A stretch of 64,000 nucleotides of DNA from Chionoecetes opilio (GCA_016584305.1 JACEEZ010001248.1:1-64000); one strand, 5' to 3'. Counted from the first letter of the stretch, positions 9,888 through 20,883 are shown. Notes: generated by a model from the sequence alone, not told the origin. A program made the numbers and translations.

Positions 9888-11405
9888 TAGTCACTGTTGA
9901 ATTGGACGTCAAAAAATGACGTTGAAAAATGCAGGGTAGAATCATCAGCATAGGAGTGGATAGGGCATTGACTTAGAAGGCTTACAAGATCATAAATTTT
10001 ATAATATAAAGAGAGTAGGTGATATGACAGAATCCTGAGAAACACAACTATTGATTCTCTTCGGAGAAGAACAATGACCGTTTACAGTAGCTTCAATAGA
10101 ACGGTTTGAAAGGAAACTAAAGATGAAGGTGCAGAGGGAAGGATAAAAACCGAATGAAGGTAGTTTAGAAATTAAAGACTCTTTGACTCTTCCCAAAGCT
10201 TTTCATATGTCAAGAACAACAGTAAAAGTTTCACCGAAACCTCTTTAGGAGATGGCCAAGGTTCAATTAGGAAAGCTAGAAGATCGCTAGTATATCGCCG
10301 TTTACGGAAACCGTACTGGCGATCAGATAGAAGATTATGAACATATAAATGCTTAACCCGTAAACTGCGGATACCTGTGTGACAATATCTCTGTGTACGC
10401 GGGACTTTTGCCAGAATTCTTATAGTCGCTAAACAAACTTGAATGTGTATCAATGTATTCACCATATATTTGTGCAGCCGCTAAAAATATTTTTTTGGGC
10501 TAAAGTCTTGTGGTTATTCTATGATTTTATTTGCAAGATGAAAAGCGCTGAGGTTTATGAAATCCATGGTACAGCTCGTTCACAGAAAACAGGCCGCAAG
10601 GGTCTTCCTCTCTAATCTCTCTGCCCGCGATAGGGAGAAACTTGTCAGTACCTTCACCTTCCATGCTAGTCACTGGGTCACTGAGCCTATGTGTGACCCT
10701 TGGGTCATTCTCAGGTAAAGTAGAGTTGCCAGATTTCCCCGGCCGAAAAATTAGCCCACCTTTTTTAATTTGGCGGCCGCCCAATTGGGCATACTCGCGT
10801 TTTCTTAGTGAGTGACCAAATGGGCATAGCCGCGCTTTACGGGTTAATAATCTTATTAACTATAGATACAAAAGCTTTAGAAAGGCAGGAAGTCAACACT
10901 ATAGGACGGTAGTTTGAAGGATTAGAACAGTTACCCATTTTAGGAACAGGTTAAATGGGAGCAAACTTCCAGCAAGAAGAAAAGGTGGAAGTAGATAAAA
11001 AAGAGACGGAAAGGTTTGACCAGGTAGGATGCAAGAACAGAAGCACAGTTTTTGAGAAAAATAGGAGGGACTCCGTCAGGACCGTAAGCCTTCCGATGAT
11101 CTAGGCCAGAAAGTGCAAAGAGAACACCACCTTCATCAACCAGAGTGGAATATTCAGCAAAGGTTTGAGCAAAGAGTTTAGCTTTAAATTCAATGAGACA
11201 GATGTGGAGCCATCTGGCTGAAGCATAGGTGGGAAAGATGATGAAATATATAATTGTTAGATATATTTTTTGCTAGATGCCAAAATTTACGCGAGGAGTT
11301 TGATTAAGATAGATATTGACATTTTCTATTGATGAATGAGTTTTTGTAAGTTAAAGAAAAAATTTGGCATGATTACCGGCAGACACATAATATAAGGCGT
11401 GAGTT
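9888..11405 (-). pseudogene. jockey-like LINE (family J), copy A, RT part
   Basis: Minus-strand frames 9999-10196 and 10172-10465 show RT blocks (LLSDRQYGFRK, ESLISKLPSFGFYPSL, NSCVSQDSVISPTLF, equivalent to motif B). The upstream half (10848-11200) corresponds to the AYGPDGVPPSVLRNNAS… KKGDLSNPSNYRPIA block better seen at 46760-46990. The piggyBac-like element at 10357-10843 splits it, and it continues downstream at 1133-2383 across the 7.5-kb transposon. Multiple stops and frameshifts make it a pseudogene. At about 11405 it meets the palindromic MITE. Confidence 0.75.
10357..10843. mobile_element. piggyBac-like MITE with TTAA duplication
   Basis: TTAA flanks both ends (10353-10356 and 10844-10847). 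The ends are CCCGTAAACTGCGG on the left and, as reverse complement, CCCGTAAAGCGCGG on the right: a 14-base inverted repeat with two differences. TTAA sites and a CCC start are the hallmark of piggyBac elements, which excise precisely. The right end also has a subterminal repeat (GGGCATACTCGCG / GGGCATAGCCGCG). There is no transposase, so this 487-bp copy would depend on a related transposase elsewhere. The host sequence, LINE J, continues on both sides. Confidence 0.85.
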
Positions 11406-11441
11406 TTAGCACCATGCATAAATTAGCGTGAACTAAATATA
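11406..11441. repeat. left stub of a palindromic MITE, split by an LTR-type element
   Basis: TTAGCACCATGCATAAATT… AACTAAATA matches the arm of the complete palindromic element at 15475-15641. The other half resumes after the LTR-type element at about 13787 (AACATCATCAATCGGG). Confidence 0.6.
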
Positions 11442-11652
11442 TGTCAGTCAGTTATCACTTCTAACATATATAATAACTAGCATAACTATTACTATTGAAT
11501 TACAACTATTATCACACAAGTGTAACACGTATTATAAATTCCATACAGGATATTTTCATGTACTTAACATCAAATGAACCAGTGCATTTTTAGGAACATT
11601 ATAAACATATAATTATATATATATATAATATAATATATATTTTATATATATA

Positions 11653-11718
<66 letters not shown>

Positions 11719-12100
11719 TATATATAATATATATGATATATATATATATTCCTGCCATGTTCCACCGTGAGAATCAGAGACAGCTTGCATTCTCTAAACT
11801 CGAGCAAGTAGGTCACAGGACAAATGTATAGCTATCAGCATTAAGTTGGGTTCAACGACACTTGTGACAGAGGAGACAAGTACACGGATGACGGGAGAAG
11901 ACGGCAGAAAGCCTCGGGACACACTCGCTCCAACAACTCATCCCACGAGCTCGGTGGCACTCCCTGGCTGTGTTCACAACATTAACTTACTGGTTGTGAA
12001 TATTCTATGTTCCTTAGTGGACTTTAAATAAATGTGTACCAAACTGGACATACATATTTAACTCAGCCCAAATAAGTCTCTACAAATATACCGATTTATA
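11442..12100 (+). repeat. left long direct repeat (5' LTR-like)
   Basis: Contains a long (AT)n tract at 11612-11748 and a conserved unique half (TCCTGCCATGTTCCACCGTG onward). Confidence 0.7.
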
Positions 12101-13146
12101 AATGGTGGCTAAGCGGTGTTAAGATACCCTACGCAGTCTACAAGCAAATCTACAAGCCTCTACAAGAGTAACTAACTCAGGCCTTTCCACGTCTACCAAG
12201 ATTATACGCCGATCTTCATCAAGCAAGTACAACCACAACCAGCCAGTGACACCCACAACCATAACCATCTTCAACCAAGCAACTACTACTACTACAAGCA
12301 ACTACTACAAGCCGCAACACAATCTACAAGAATTGCTACATCCCACGAGCATCACTCTACCTGTTATACATCACCATGTTTTCTGAAGTTCATTCAAATG
12401 TGTAAACTTCATTTAATTTCTCTGCCAGTCAATTTTTACACTCGCTGATGTAAAAATGTTTTCTACAATAGCATTGAATTATTATCATTTATGTATGATT
12501 TTTTTGGCAAACTTGGATTTGCCCACACACAATGCAAACACGGCAGCAGCTTTACAGTCAGACGAGCCTTCGTCGTTACTTGACACTTTTAGTTTTTTGT
12601 TTTTTTACGATTACTTGACGATTTAAGATTACATTTCATTACTTTAAATGATATTTTCTCATTTTTTCCCAGTAATTTTCACAGCTACTTTCGCTGACAG
12701 TTGAGCTTGCTAGCTACCGTCTACGGTACACGTACACTTGCTACACCTTACACTTGACATTTATTAACAGTGATATTTGCACATTGTGGATTTACCCGCG
12801 CTAGTACTGACACATATATAATTTTACTCGGCCATGTCATTTTCTTTGATGTTGAACATCATGTAATCCATTGTTTTCCACATTAGCATTTGTAACAATA
12901 TCCTCATGTTATTTGGAATTCAAGCGGCCCATCCTTCCATCTCTGGTCCCGCCGAATTCTTCGTGAAAATTTTTCTGTGTATTTAGCTCAGATTTTATTC
13001 ACTTTTAGCGATAAGAATTAAGCTTTGGGAAGTTTAGAGTTTATATTTTACATATATTTAGCCTTTAGTTAGGTGTACCATTTGTTATTCCCTAGCTAAT
13101 TCTTCTGTGCCTAATTTGAGGACAAATTATATAGCGGCCCGAGCAA

Positions 13147-13324
13147 TGTCAGTCAGTTATCACTTCTAACATATATAATAACTAGCATAACTATTACTAT
13201 TGAATTACAACTATTATCACACAAGTGTAACACGTGTTATAAATTCCATACAGGATATTTTCATGTACTTAACATCAAATGAACCAGTGTATTTTTAGGA
13301 ACATTATAAACATATATTATATAT

Positions 13325-13420
<96 letters not shown>

Positions 13421-13786
13421 ATGTATATATAATTATATGTATATCTTTCCTGCCATGTTCCACCGTGAGAATCAGAGACAGCTTGCATTCTCTAAACCCG
13501 AGCAAGTAGGTCACAGGACAAATGTATAGCTATCAGCATTAAGTTGGGTTCAACGACACTTGTGACAGAGGAGACAAGTAGACGGATGACGGGAGAAGAC
13601 GGCAGAAAGCCTCGGGACACACTCGCTCCAACAACTCATCCCACGAGCTCGGTGGCACTCCCTGGCTGTGTTCACAAACTTACTGGTTGTAAATATTCTA
13701 TAAAATCTTTTTAAATAAATGTGTACCAAACTGGACGTACATATTTAACTTAGCCCAAATAGTCTCTACAAATATACCGATTTATA
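13147..13786 (+). repeat. right long direct repeat (3' LTR-like)
   Basis: Same order of blocks as 11442-12100, with (AT)n at 13311-13437. Frames through the (AT)n tract (I-Y-I-Y) are artefacts. Confidence 0.7.
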
Positions 13787-13808
13787 TATATAACATCATC
13801 AATCGGGT

Positions 13809-15434
13809 GGACCCTCCAACTGAGCAGCTTCACACCACTGGGTTACAGGCAGTGGATGCCGATCCTCCCATTGACGAAAGCGCACCATCTCTTGACGAAG
13901 TCAGAGAGGCTGTAGCAAAGTTGAGGGGTGGAAAGGCAGCTGGTGTTTGTAATGTCAGTGCGGAGCTCCTCAAAGCTGGGGGTGAGGCCATGATCCACGG
14001 TTGCATGCTGTCCTGACTGCCGTGTGGCAATCAGGTACCATTCCTCTTGACTGGAAAAGGGGGCTGGTCGTCCCTATCTGGAAAGGGAAAGGGGACCGTC
14101 AGGACTGCAACAATTACCGCGGTATTACACTGCTCAGCGTACCAGGCAAGGTGCTTGCCCATCTATTGGTGACACGGATTCGCAGCCATCTGGTGAAGCA
14201 TCAGAGACCTCAGCAGTCTGGGTTCACGCCTGGTAAGTCAACAACGGACCGTATCCTAGCGCTTCGTGTCCTGGTGGAACGCCGACGTGAGTTTCGACAG
14301 GGGATGCTTGCAGCCTATGTTGATCTCAAGAAGGCGTTTGACTCAGTGCATCGTGAGTCACTCTGGGATCTTCTGCGACTTGGAGGGATTCCTGCAAGGA
14401 CTATTGGTTTGATAACTGGTCTGTATTCTGGGACTGAGAGTGCTGTGAAGTGTGGGGCAGGTGTATTCGGCTTCTTTCCTGTGAATACAGGAGTGAGGCA
14501 AGGGCGCGTCTTTGCCCCATCACTTTTCAACGCTTGTATGGACTGGGTATTGGACAAGGTTGTAGATCAAAGTGATTGTGGAGCATCCGTCGGCAACACC
14601 AAGATCACTGATCTTGTTTTTGCCGATGATGCAGTAATCTTTGCTGAGTCGCTGGAGGTCCTGGTGATGGCTCTCGAGGCGCTGCACGAGGAGGCAAAGC
14701 CTTTGGGACTTGAGGTCTCCTGGCTCAAGACCAAGGTCCAGGTGTTTGGAGACTTACTAGATGAAACAGTACAGTCTGTTCATGCGTGTGGCGAGGACAT
14801 TGAGATCTTGGAAAGTTTTACATACCTTGGTAGCGCAGTCCATAATGACGGCGGGTCACGTCAAGAAGTCTTACGGCGGATTGGTATAGCCCACGGTGTT
14901 ATGGACTCGCTCAGCGGGAGTATTTGGCGTTGTCGGTACCTGTGCAGGAGGACAAAGATCCGGATCTTCAAATCGCTTGTGATCCCTGTCTTACTCTATG
15001 GTTGTGAGACATGGACACTAAATAGTGACTTGAAGAGACGAATCAATGCCTCTGGTAATAAGTGTCTTCGCAGAATCATGGGGTATCGCTGGGATGATTA
15101 CGTGTCAAATCTCCAATTGCACCGTGAGACTGAATCGAGGCCTATTACCTGCATAGTCCGTCAGCGCCAACTTCGGCTATATGGGCATTTGGCACGCTAC
15201 CCTGAAACCGATCCTTCCCATCGGGTTGTATCTGTAAGAGACAATCCGGCGTGGAGGAGGTCAAGGGGGCGCCCACAAGGCTCGTGGCTGGGGCAAGTCG
15301 ATGTTTCTTGTCGAGAGCTGCTTGGTATGGGAAAGGAGCCTGCATGGGAACTCGCGCGTGGTGACCCCCGGGAGTGGCGTCGTAGGGTGGGCGAGGCGAC
15401 GCGCCCCCCGGCGTATGCCCCCAATGATTGATTG
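13809..15434 (+). pseudogene. RTE-like LINE, copy 2, frameshifted ORF2
   Basis: Nearly identical to copy 1 (5519-7206) over its whole length, with the same 3' TGATTGATTGA tail. It is bounded by the 11-base duplication ATCAATCGGGT (13798-13808 and 15435-15445). It is 5'-truncated only about 30 bases downstream of copy 1's truncation point, just before the RT domain. One base is missing near 14000 relative to copy 1 (CCACGGTTG against CCGCGGGTTG). The protein is therefore split between frames 13807-14016 and 14001-15431. RT motifs A, B (GVRQGRVFAP, altered) and C (FADDAVIF) remain readable. It lies in the palindromic MITE remnant. Confidence 0.9.
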
Positions 15435-15474
15435 ATCAATCGGGTAGTTTTCCCGATTGATGTTATTTATTTAC

Positions 15475-15641
15475 TTATATATTTCATTTTATGATAAATG
15501 AATTAGCACCATGCATAAAGTAGCGTAAACTAAATAAATAACATAAACAATCGGGAAAATTGCCCTATTGATGATATTGTTTATTTAGTTAACGCTAATT
15601 CATGCATGGTGCTAATTCATTTATCAGAAAATGAAATATAT
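15475..15641. repeat. palindromic (foldback) MITE, complete copy
   Basis: The left arm ATTTCATTTTATGATAAATG AATTAGCACC ATGCAT and the right arm are near-perfect reverse complements, with the centre near 15558. The related sequence CAATCGGG… CCCGATTG at 15437-15461 forms another small hairpin. The parts at 11406-11441 and 13787-13808 belong to a second copy of the same family, interrupted by the LTR-type element and RTE copy 2. Confidence 0.7.
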
Positions 15642-15699
15642 CAATGGAAAGCTAATAAAATACCGCTTCTATTGATATTATCTAAGTTATCAGTTGTCT

Positions 15700-15862
15700 T
15701 GGCAAGGCTGGTAGAGACGTGAGCTTGCAATGTGTAGAGTCCCTGTGCATTCGGTCAGCGGTTCGAGTCCGCCTAGTTCGTGCTGACGTGGCGGCGCTTT
15801 GTATAGTCAATAACCTTGTAGTTGGTACTTGCAAAGTGTCTAGATAGGATGAAAATCTTATC
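15700..15862 (+). mobile_element. short tRNA-derived SINE, 163 bp, 13-bp target duplication
   Basis: TTATCAGTTGTCT occurs exactly at 15687-15699 and 15863-15875, defining a 163-bp insertion. The element starts with a tRNA-like part containing GGTTCGAGTCC (pol III B-box, about 15760-15770) and a plausible A-box around GGCTGGTAGAG. The tail ends GAAAATCTTATC rather than in poly-A. It has no coding capacity. Confidence 0.8.
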
Positions 15863-15875
15863 TTATCAGTTGTCT

Positions 15876-16258
15876 AGTTCTCTCGCAAAATTTTAAATGG
15901 CGACGAGTTTAAGTGAATATAAAGTTCATGCATATTTCTTCAGCGTCTCATAATGGCATTTATCTAGTGTGTCTTACTGTTTTTTATTTGATAGTATTAT
16001 AAAACAAACATTTACGAAGATAACAGTATATCATTTATACTGATAAACATAGATTTGGTAGGGGAAAATGACCATATTTGTTGACATCTTCAGCCTTGCC
16101 GACGAGTTGTTGGTCCTCCACCTAAAAAAATTAGAGCGCTGACGGGCGGCAATCCGCGGTATTTGGCTAGATCGTGACGTCAGTGCAAGGAACCTATACC
16201 TACTTTTGGCAAGTGGTGTAGACTAGAAGCCCGAGCGGAGGCTAGGTAAAACCACAGG

Positions 16259-16314
<56 letters not shown>

Positions 16315-17701
16315 CAATTAATCAATTCACAGAGGATGACGTTGTTTAAATATGAGCGTCTTAATTGAATCTCTGAATATCACAGTGCAGAGCTATTCAC
16401 CACACCCACACACACTTCAAGTCTATTCACCGCTGAGGTCTATCGTCCTCTGCCGTCTAGGCGTCTTGGTCCCAGAGGCCAGGGCCAGCAGGGCGTGGCA
16501 GGTAGGGGATGCCCGCGGTGGTGTTAAGGATGTGGTTGTGACTGTGAGGTGGGGCCCTCTGGAGGCTGTAATGTCGTAATGAAGACGTGGCAGGGAAGGA
16601 GACACGTCTTAGGACTAATCTACCTTCAAACATAAGGAAAAAAATTTAGAAGAAAAAGGTGCATGCATGAGATGGACATATAGACCTATAATGCCAACAT
16701 AACTACACCTGCCTCGCTCCCTCATACCTGATGAGGTGATTACCACTCTCACGTGCCGGCAATGGTTCACCTCTCAAGTGCTTGTTGGCCGGCTTCCACG
16801 CCAATACCCCCACCCCCGTGTCCAGGGTTAGGGGGTAGCTTAGCCAAGGTGAACCCATAGTCGCACCACACTGGGATAGACAGACAACTCCAGATCTCAA
16901 CCCGATAACACCACCATCTGCAGCTGTTCTCATTGTCCTGAAGGCACTTCTGGAGACTTGGGTTCCTTTCCAGACTGCCGTTCGACTATCCCGACACCAG
17001 TCAACACTCCCAGATGTCCGAGTGATTAACTACGTTGCTGAGTATTGCTGCCGCACGTCTCCTCCTCCAGTCTGCTGTACAGGGAGTTATTGGGTGCCAT
17101 ACCGCTGCTCTAACATTACTATTGTTTAGTTCCACGAGCAGTTCATTGTTTGGTTGATGTCATTTTGCTGCCAGCCTAAAGTATTGCCACTTTTGTTGTG
17201 TAAATATATTCGGGGTATCAAACTCCATGACTTTTCTTCCCCAACATTCTCAAGATTTATATTATTAATTGATAGCCATCTCGGCCCTGACAATACACCG
17301 TTCTCACAATAATAGTAAATGTACTTAGAATAAGGCATAACTTGAGCACGCAATTACGTATCTAAAATCAAACCAAATCATACTATTAGACCATCATTGA
17401 AGAAACCTATCAATAGAGATTAATACTGAGGCATCTCACATATTCGCACATAAATTGCAAACAGGATAGTAAGGATATGGGATGCCTGGGTGTAAAGTGC
17501 AGTAGTAGTGTAGTAGTGCAAGGAGAGGGGAAGGGCAGTATCAGGTGTGATGGTCAGACAGGAGGACACGGCCTGGATGACAGGATAGAGAGACATTGTG
17601 TATGGGGTGAAGGAGCAGGTAGATTGGGTATGTTGGCAGGGAACTACACCGGATTTATTGCATGGTTGGCTATACTCAGCACCACACGCGTGGACGCTGT
17701 G
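15876..17701. other. unassigned sequence with an (AT)n tract
   Basis: Holds an (AT)n microsatellite at 16260-16310 and a single TGACGTCA (16176-16183). Short frames at 16352-16605 and 16703-16933 show no recognisable domain and are not called genes. Nothing else is seen. Confidence 0.5.
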
Positions 17702-18624
17702 GGGTTTTTTTTTTTTTTTTTTTTTTTTTACATCACAGGGAACTGGCCAAGAGCACAACAAAATGGGTAACACAAAGCCCGCTTAGTTGCCAGTCCCTAT
17801 AAAGAAGACAGTAAGAGAATAAAATAAAAACAAAGGGGTAGGCCAATTTAGTTCGGGAGGTGTCTTGTTACTCTTCTTTTGAAAAGATTTAAGTCATAGG
17901 AAAGTGGAAAAATAGAAACAGGAAGAGAGTTCCAGAGTTTACCAGTGAAAGGGATGAAAGAGTAAAGATACTGATTAACTCTTGCATTAGGAAAATGGAC
18001 AGAATAGGGATGGGAATGAGTAGAGAGTCTTGTGCAGCGAGGCCGCGGGAGTGGGAGAGGCATGCAGTTAGCAAGTTCAGAAGAGCAGTGAGCATGAAAA
18101 TAACGGTAGAAGAGAGCAAGAGAAGCAACATTGCGGCGGTGATTTAAAGATTGAAGACAGTCAGTCAGAGGAGAGGAGTTGATGAGACGAAAAGCTATAG
18201 ACTCAACCCTGTTTAGGAGAGCTGTATGAGTGGATCCTCCCCAAACATGTGAGACATACTCCATACATAGGCGGATAAGGCCCCTGTAGAGAGCAAGCAA
18301 TTGGGAGGGAGAAAAAAAAGGACGCAGACGCCACAGCACACCTAACTTCTTAGAAGCTGTTTTAGCAAGAGATGAGATGTGAGATTTCCAGTTCAGATTT
18401 TTAGTAAAGGATAGTCCTAGAATGTTCATTGTAGAAGAAGGAGACAGTTGAGTGTCATTGAAGAAGAGGGGATAGTTATCTGGTAGGTTTTGTCGAGTAG
18501 ATAGGTGAAGAAATTGGGTTTTTGAGGCATTGAACAAAACAAGGTTTGCTTTGCCCCAATCAGAAATAATAGAAAGATCAGAAGTTAGGCGCTCGGTGGC
18601 ATCGAGGCGCTCGGTGGCATCGAG
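17702..18624 (-). mobile_element. jockey-like LINE (family J), copy B, 5'-truncated
   Basis: On the minus strand a 229-codon frame (17848-18537) encodes the ORF2 C-terminal part. It begins upstream of the NYPLFFND block and runs through LSFTKNLNWKS, GVLWRLRPFF, LLNRVESIAFRL, RRNVASLALFYR to a natural stop. The 3' UTR follows (17730-17847), ending in a poly-A tail seen as T at 17704-17729. The RT catalytic part is absent owing to 5' truncation near 18600. There the sequence shows an 18-base tandem duplication (GGCGCTCGGTGGCATCGA, twice) and then a perfect hairpin. The frame is the cleanest J copy here but cannot make a functional RT. Confidence 0.85.
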
Positions 18625-18652
18625 GTATATCTACGCTTAGGCGTAGATATAC
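18625..18652. repeat. perfect 12-bp hairpin at the 5' junction of LINE J copy B
   Basis: GTATATCTACGC, loop TTAG, GCGTAGATATAC. It lies exactly where the truncated LINE meets flanking DNA. Confidence 0.8.
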
Positions 18653-18829
18653 TGACTTTTGTTTACCATTCTGGATAGCAGCATACTATTTCATCTTATA
18701 AATCCACGTTCGAGTGTGTGTGTGTGTAAGTAAGTTAGTAAGTTATATTTCCATAGCAATTATATACATATATACATAACAATGTAAATTAATATTGGAA
18801 TGATCAGTCGAGCCAAATCTCCTTGACAG

Positions 18830-18874
<45 letters not shown>

Positions 18875-19899
18875 GCTGAGGAGCATCAATTATAAGGCGG
18901 CTACTCGCGAAGCAAAATCTTGGACATTTTGGTTGTGATCTGTCCTCGCGCGCGCCTTGGAGCATGTTTTCTGTGTTGCTTTGGCCTACATCCAAAGTTG
19001 CTCCAGGAGGTCTCTTTAGTTGTACTTGAATACAACATGGCTTCCTCTGCATCTTATAACTCTCCCATTCCGGACGTAAGCTCCTTCGAAATGTAAGTAC
19101 CGTGGAGAAATAGGACACGAAACAAATAGAAGGAAGTGTGTTAGTTGTGGCAGGAGAAGCACATATAATGTAAATACCCGGGCGAACATTATAGAAACAT
19201 GAAATATCGGTACGCTATTAATCTGTGGCTTGGAGGTCCTCTCGATATTTTAATTGTTATTGTTCCATATGTGACTTGTTATGGAAGATGAGAGGCTTAA
19301 ATAAGTTGAATGAAGTGAGTTAGGTGTCATAGATCAGTGCTATTCGACGGTCCACCTCAAGGTGGATAAGACTGAGTGAGGGGTGGACGGCTGTCTTGGG
19401 GTGGACAGGTGGGTGGACGAGATCATGCCCACGTGTCGGTATAGTTAAGGGAAAATATACTTATGGTATAAAACAATCGTAGATAACACTTTAGTCGCCA
19501 CCTGCCCTAATGTCGCCAGGCGCCAAATCTTACGAATCACTACTCACTATCACTCATCACTACTGATTTGTATGGGCCACCGAAGATGATACATAGTAGT
19601 TTATATCATGAGTGTATACAATCTACCCTGTTTCAGTGTTGTTTTATGCTTTGTATCTGCAAGTATATTCGGTTTCAAATCTCGCTACGCATTTTTTTTT
19701 CGGGCGACGACGACGGCGGGAGGACACTCAGAACATAAACACTAGATGGCGACCTTAGTGTAGCCATCAACGTCGCCACTCGGTTTTATTTTCGGAATTT
19801 GTTCATTTGTAGCTGTTAAGCTCTGCGTCGCCCTCCGCTACTCCCGAAGGGGGGAAGGAAGGAAATTGCGTGCGCGGGCTCAACGGGGGGTGTTGATAT
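18653..19899. other. unassigned sequence with poly-A run
   Basis: A run of about 36 A (18836-18871) precedes 230 bp of unique-looking sequence. A frame on the minus strand (18804-19118) has no recognisable domain. CAGTGCTATTCGACGGTCC at 19336 resembles a hAT-type terminus, but no partner end was found. Confidence 0.45.
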
Positions 19900-20377
19900 A
19901 CGTAGCTCCTGTTTTAGCGGCCCCCCCAAACCCGCCATGGTTCTATCCAACCGGTCGCTGGTCGTGACATGACAATTAACCCCGGCACCCCTACCTGAAG
20001 GCGCCGGGTTGGGCTTATCTCCTTGTACCGGAAGGTACGGCGGGGCAGTGCCCGTAGCTTCGGAGATACGGGGAGCTTACCTCCCCAGGCTTATAACGCC
20101 CCGGCTATGCCGGGGGGCGACCCTCCTGCCCCCCCCCAGGCCCCTAGCTTGCATAGTTGCCCCGGGGGCATCCATTATCGCCCGCCCCTGTCATGCACTG
20201 TCAATCATATAGATACATCATCATCTGCTGCGTCGCCTTCAGGAAGACCTGTAACCTGTATGTGGTGCTCAAGAGGTCCTAAGATCCTGTTGCAGGGTCT
20301 CGTAATGCCCCGGGGTTCCGGAGGGGAAACCCAGGGGAAGCCTCCTGAAGGAGGTATCTAGTAGGGCGTTGTAGTCG
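19900..20377. other. GC-rich region of unknown nature
   Basis: Strong local rise in G+C against the A/T-rich surroundings, with several short hairpins (GGCGCC, CCGG… blocks such as CCCCGGCTATGCCGGGG at 20099). Short proline-rich frames on both strands are compositional. It may be the 5' UTR of a LINE, like the GC-rich leader at 39407, but no coding part follows. Confidence 0.4.
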
Positions 20378-20883
20378 CGTAGAGTTTCACCTCCGACCCA
20401 CGCCCGCCGCTAGTGTCCGGCCCCAGCGCCCAGTGACTCCCCAAGGGCCCTGAAGAGAGGCCACAGGGGTAGGTAGTGTGGAGGGACGTCATGGTCTCGT
20501 AGAGTAGCACTTCCCTATCCCCTGGGGCAAAGTAGGGCGCCCCTTGGTTGCCCCATGGCGGTTCCGGGAAGCCATGCGGCCCCAGGGGAATCACCACCGG
20601 GGCGGGCAGTGTTGCCGGGACGTCTTGGTCTCGTAGAGTTGCACTTCCCGCCCCTGGGGTTATGCGGGGTATTCCTTAGTCGTCCCGTCGAAGCCCCGTG
20701 GTCCCTGGGGCCCAGGAGGAGGGCCACAGGGGCAACGCCGGGCGCCGCTATTTGCCCTGCCGTGGCCTCTTCATCTCAGGAGCCCAGGAGAAGGCCACAA
20801 GGGCAAGGCCACCGGGGAAGGTGCTCTAGTAGGACGTAGTAGCAGCGTAGAGTGGAGCGGCACCTGCCCCGTGGGACAAAACG
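20378..20883 (+). repeat. GC-rich imperfect tandem array, about four units
   Basis: The phrase GT(C/A)…CGTAGAGT(T/A)(T/G)CAC(C/T)TCC recurs at about 20378, 20496, 20631 and 20845, giving units of roughly 120-215 bp. Each contains GGCCACAGGGG-like or CCCCTGGGG blocks. Unit divergence is high. Confidence 0.6.

Larger units (their letters stand above)
11442..13786. mobile_element. non-coding LTR-type element (TRIM/LARD-like), ~2.35 kb
   Basis: Two direct repeats of about 650 bp (11442-12100 and 13147-13786) start TGTCAGTCAGTTATCAC and enclose about 1.05 kb without any gag or pol frame. The two repeats differ by many substitutions and indels, so the copy is old. AAATAAATG near their 3' ends is a possible poly-A signal. 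TGGTGGCTAAGCGG directly after the first repeat (12103) could be a tRNA primer-binding site. No clear polypurine tract precedes the second repeat, and the 3' boundary of the repeats is blurred by AT-rich sequence. Flanking ATATA on both sides may be the target duplication. A segmental duplication is the alternative. Confidence 0.6.

Noticed and set aside
13261..13514. Open frames of alternating Ile-Tyr on both strands
   Set aside because: They are translations of an (AT)n microsatellite, not proteins.
15700..15790. Possible tRNA gene on the plus strand
   Set aside because: Exact 13-bp duplications surround a 163-bp unit, which marks a SINE insertion; no complete cloverleaf.
18804..19118. 104-codon minus-strand frame next to a poly-A run
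   Set aside because: No domain recognised, and its end is a Phe run from the homopolymer; insufficient support.
19336..19360. hAT terminus CAGTGCTATTCGACGG
   Set aside because: No inverted partner or 8-bp duplication found in the window, so no element could be defined.
20009..20839. Several Pro/Gly-rich frames on both strands
   Set aside because: They follow from the GC-rich tandem array, shift between units and have no recognisable domain.
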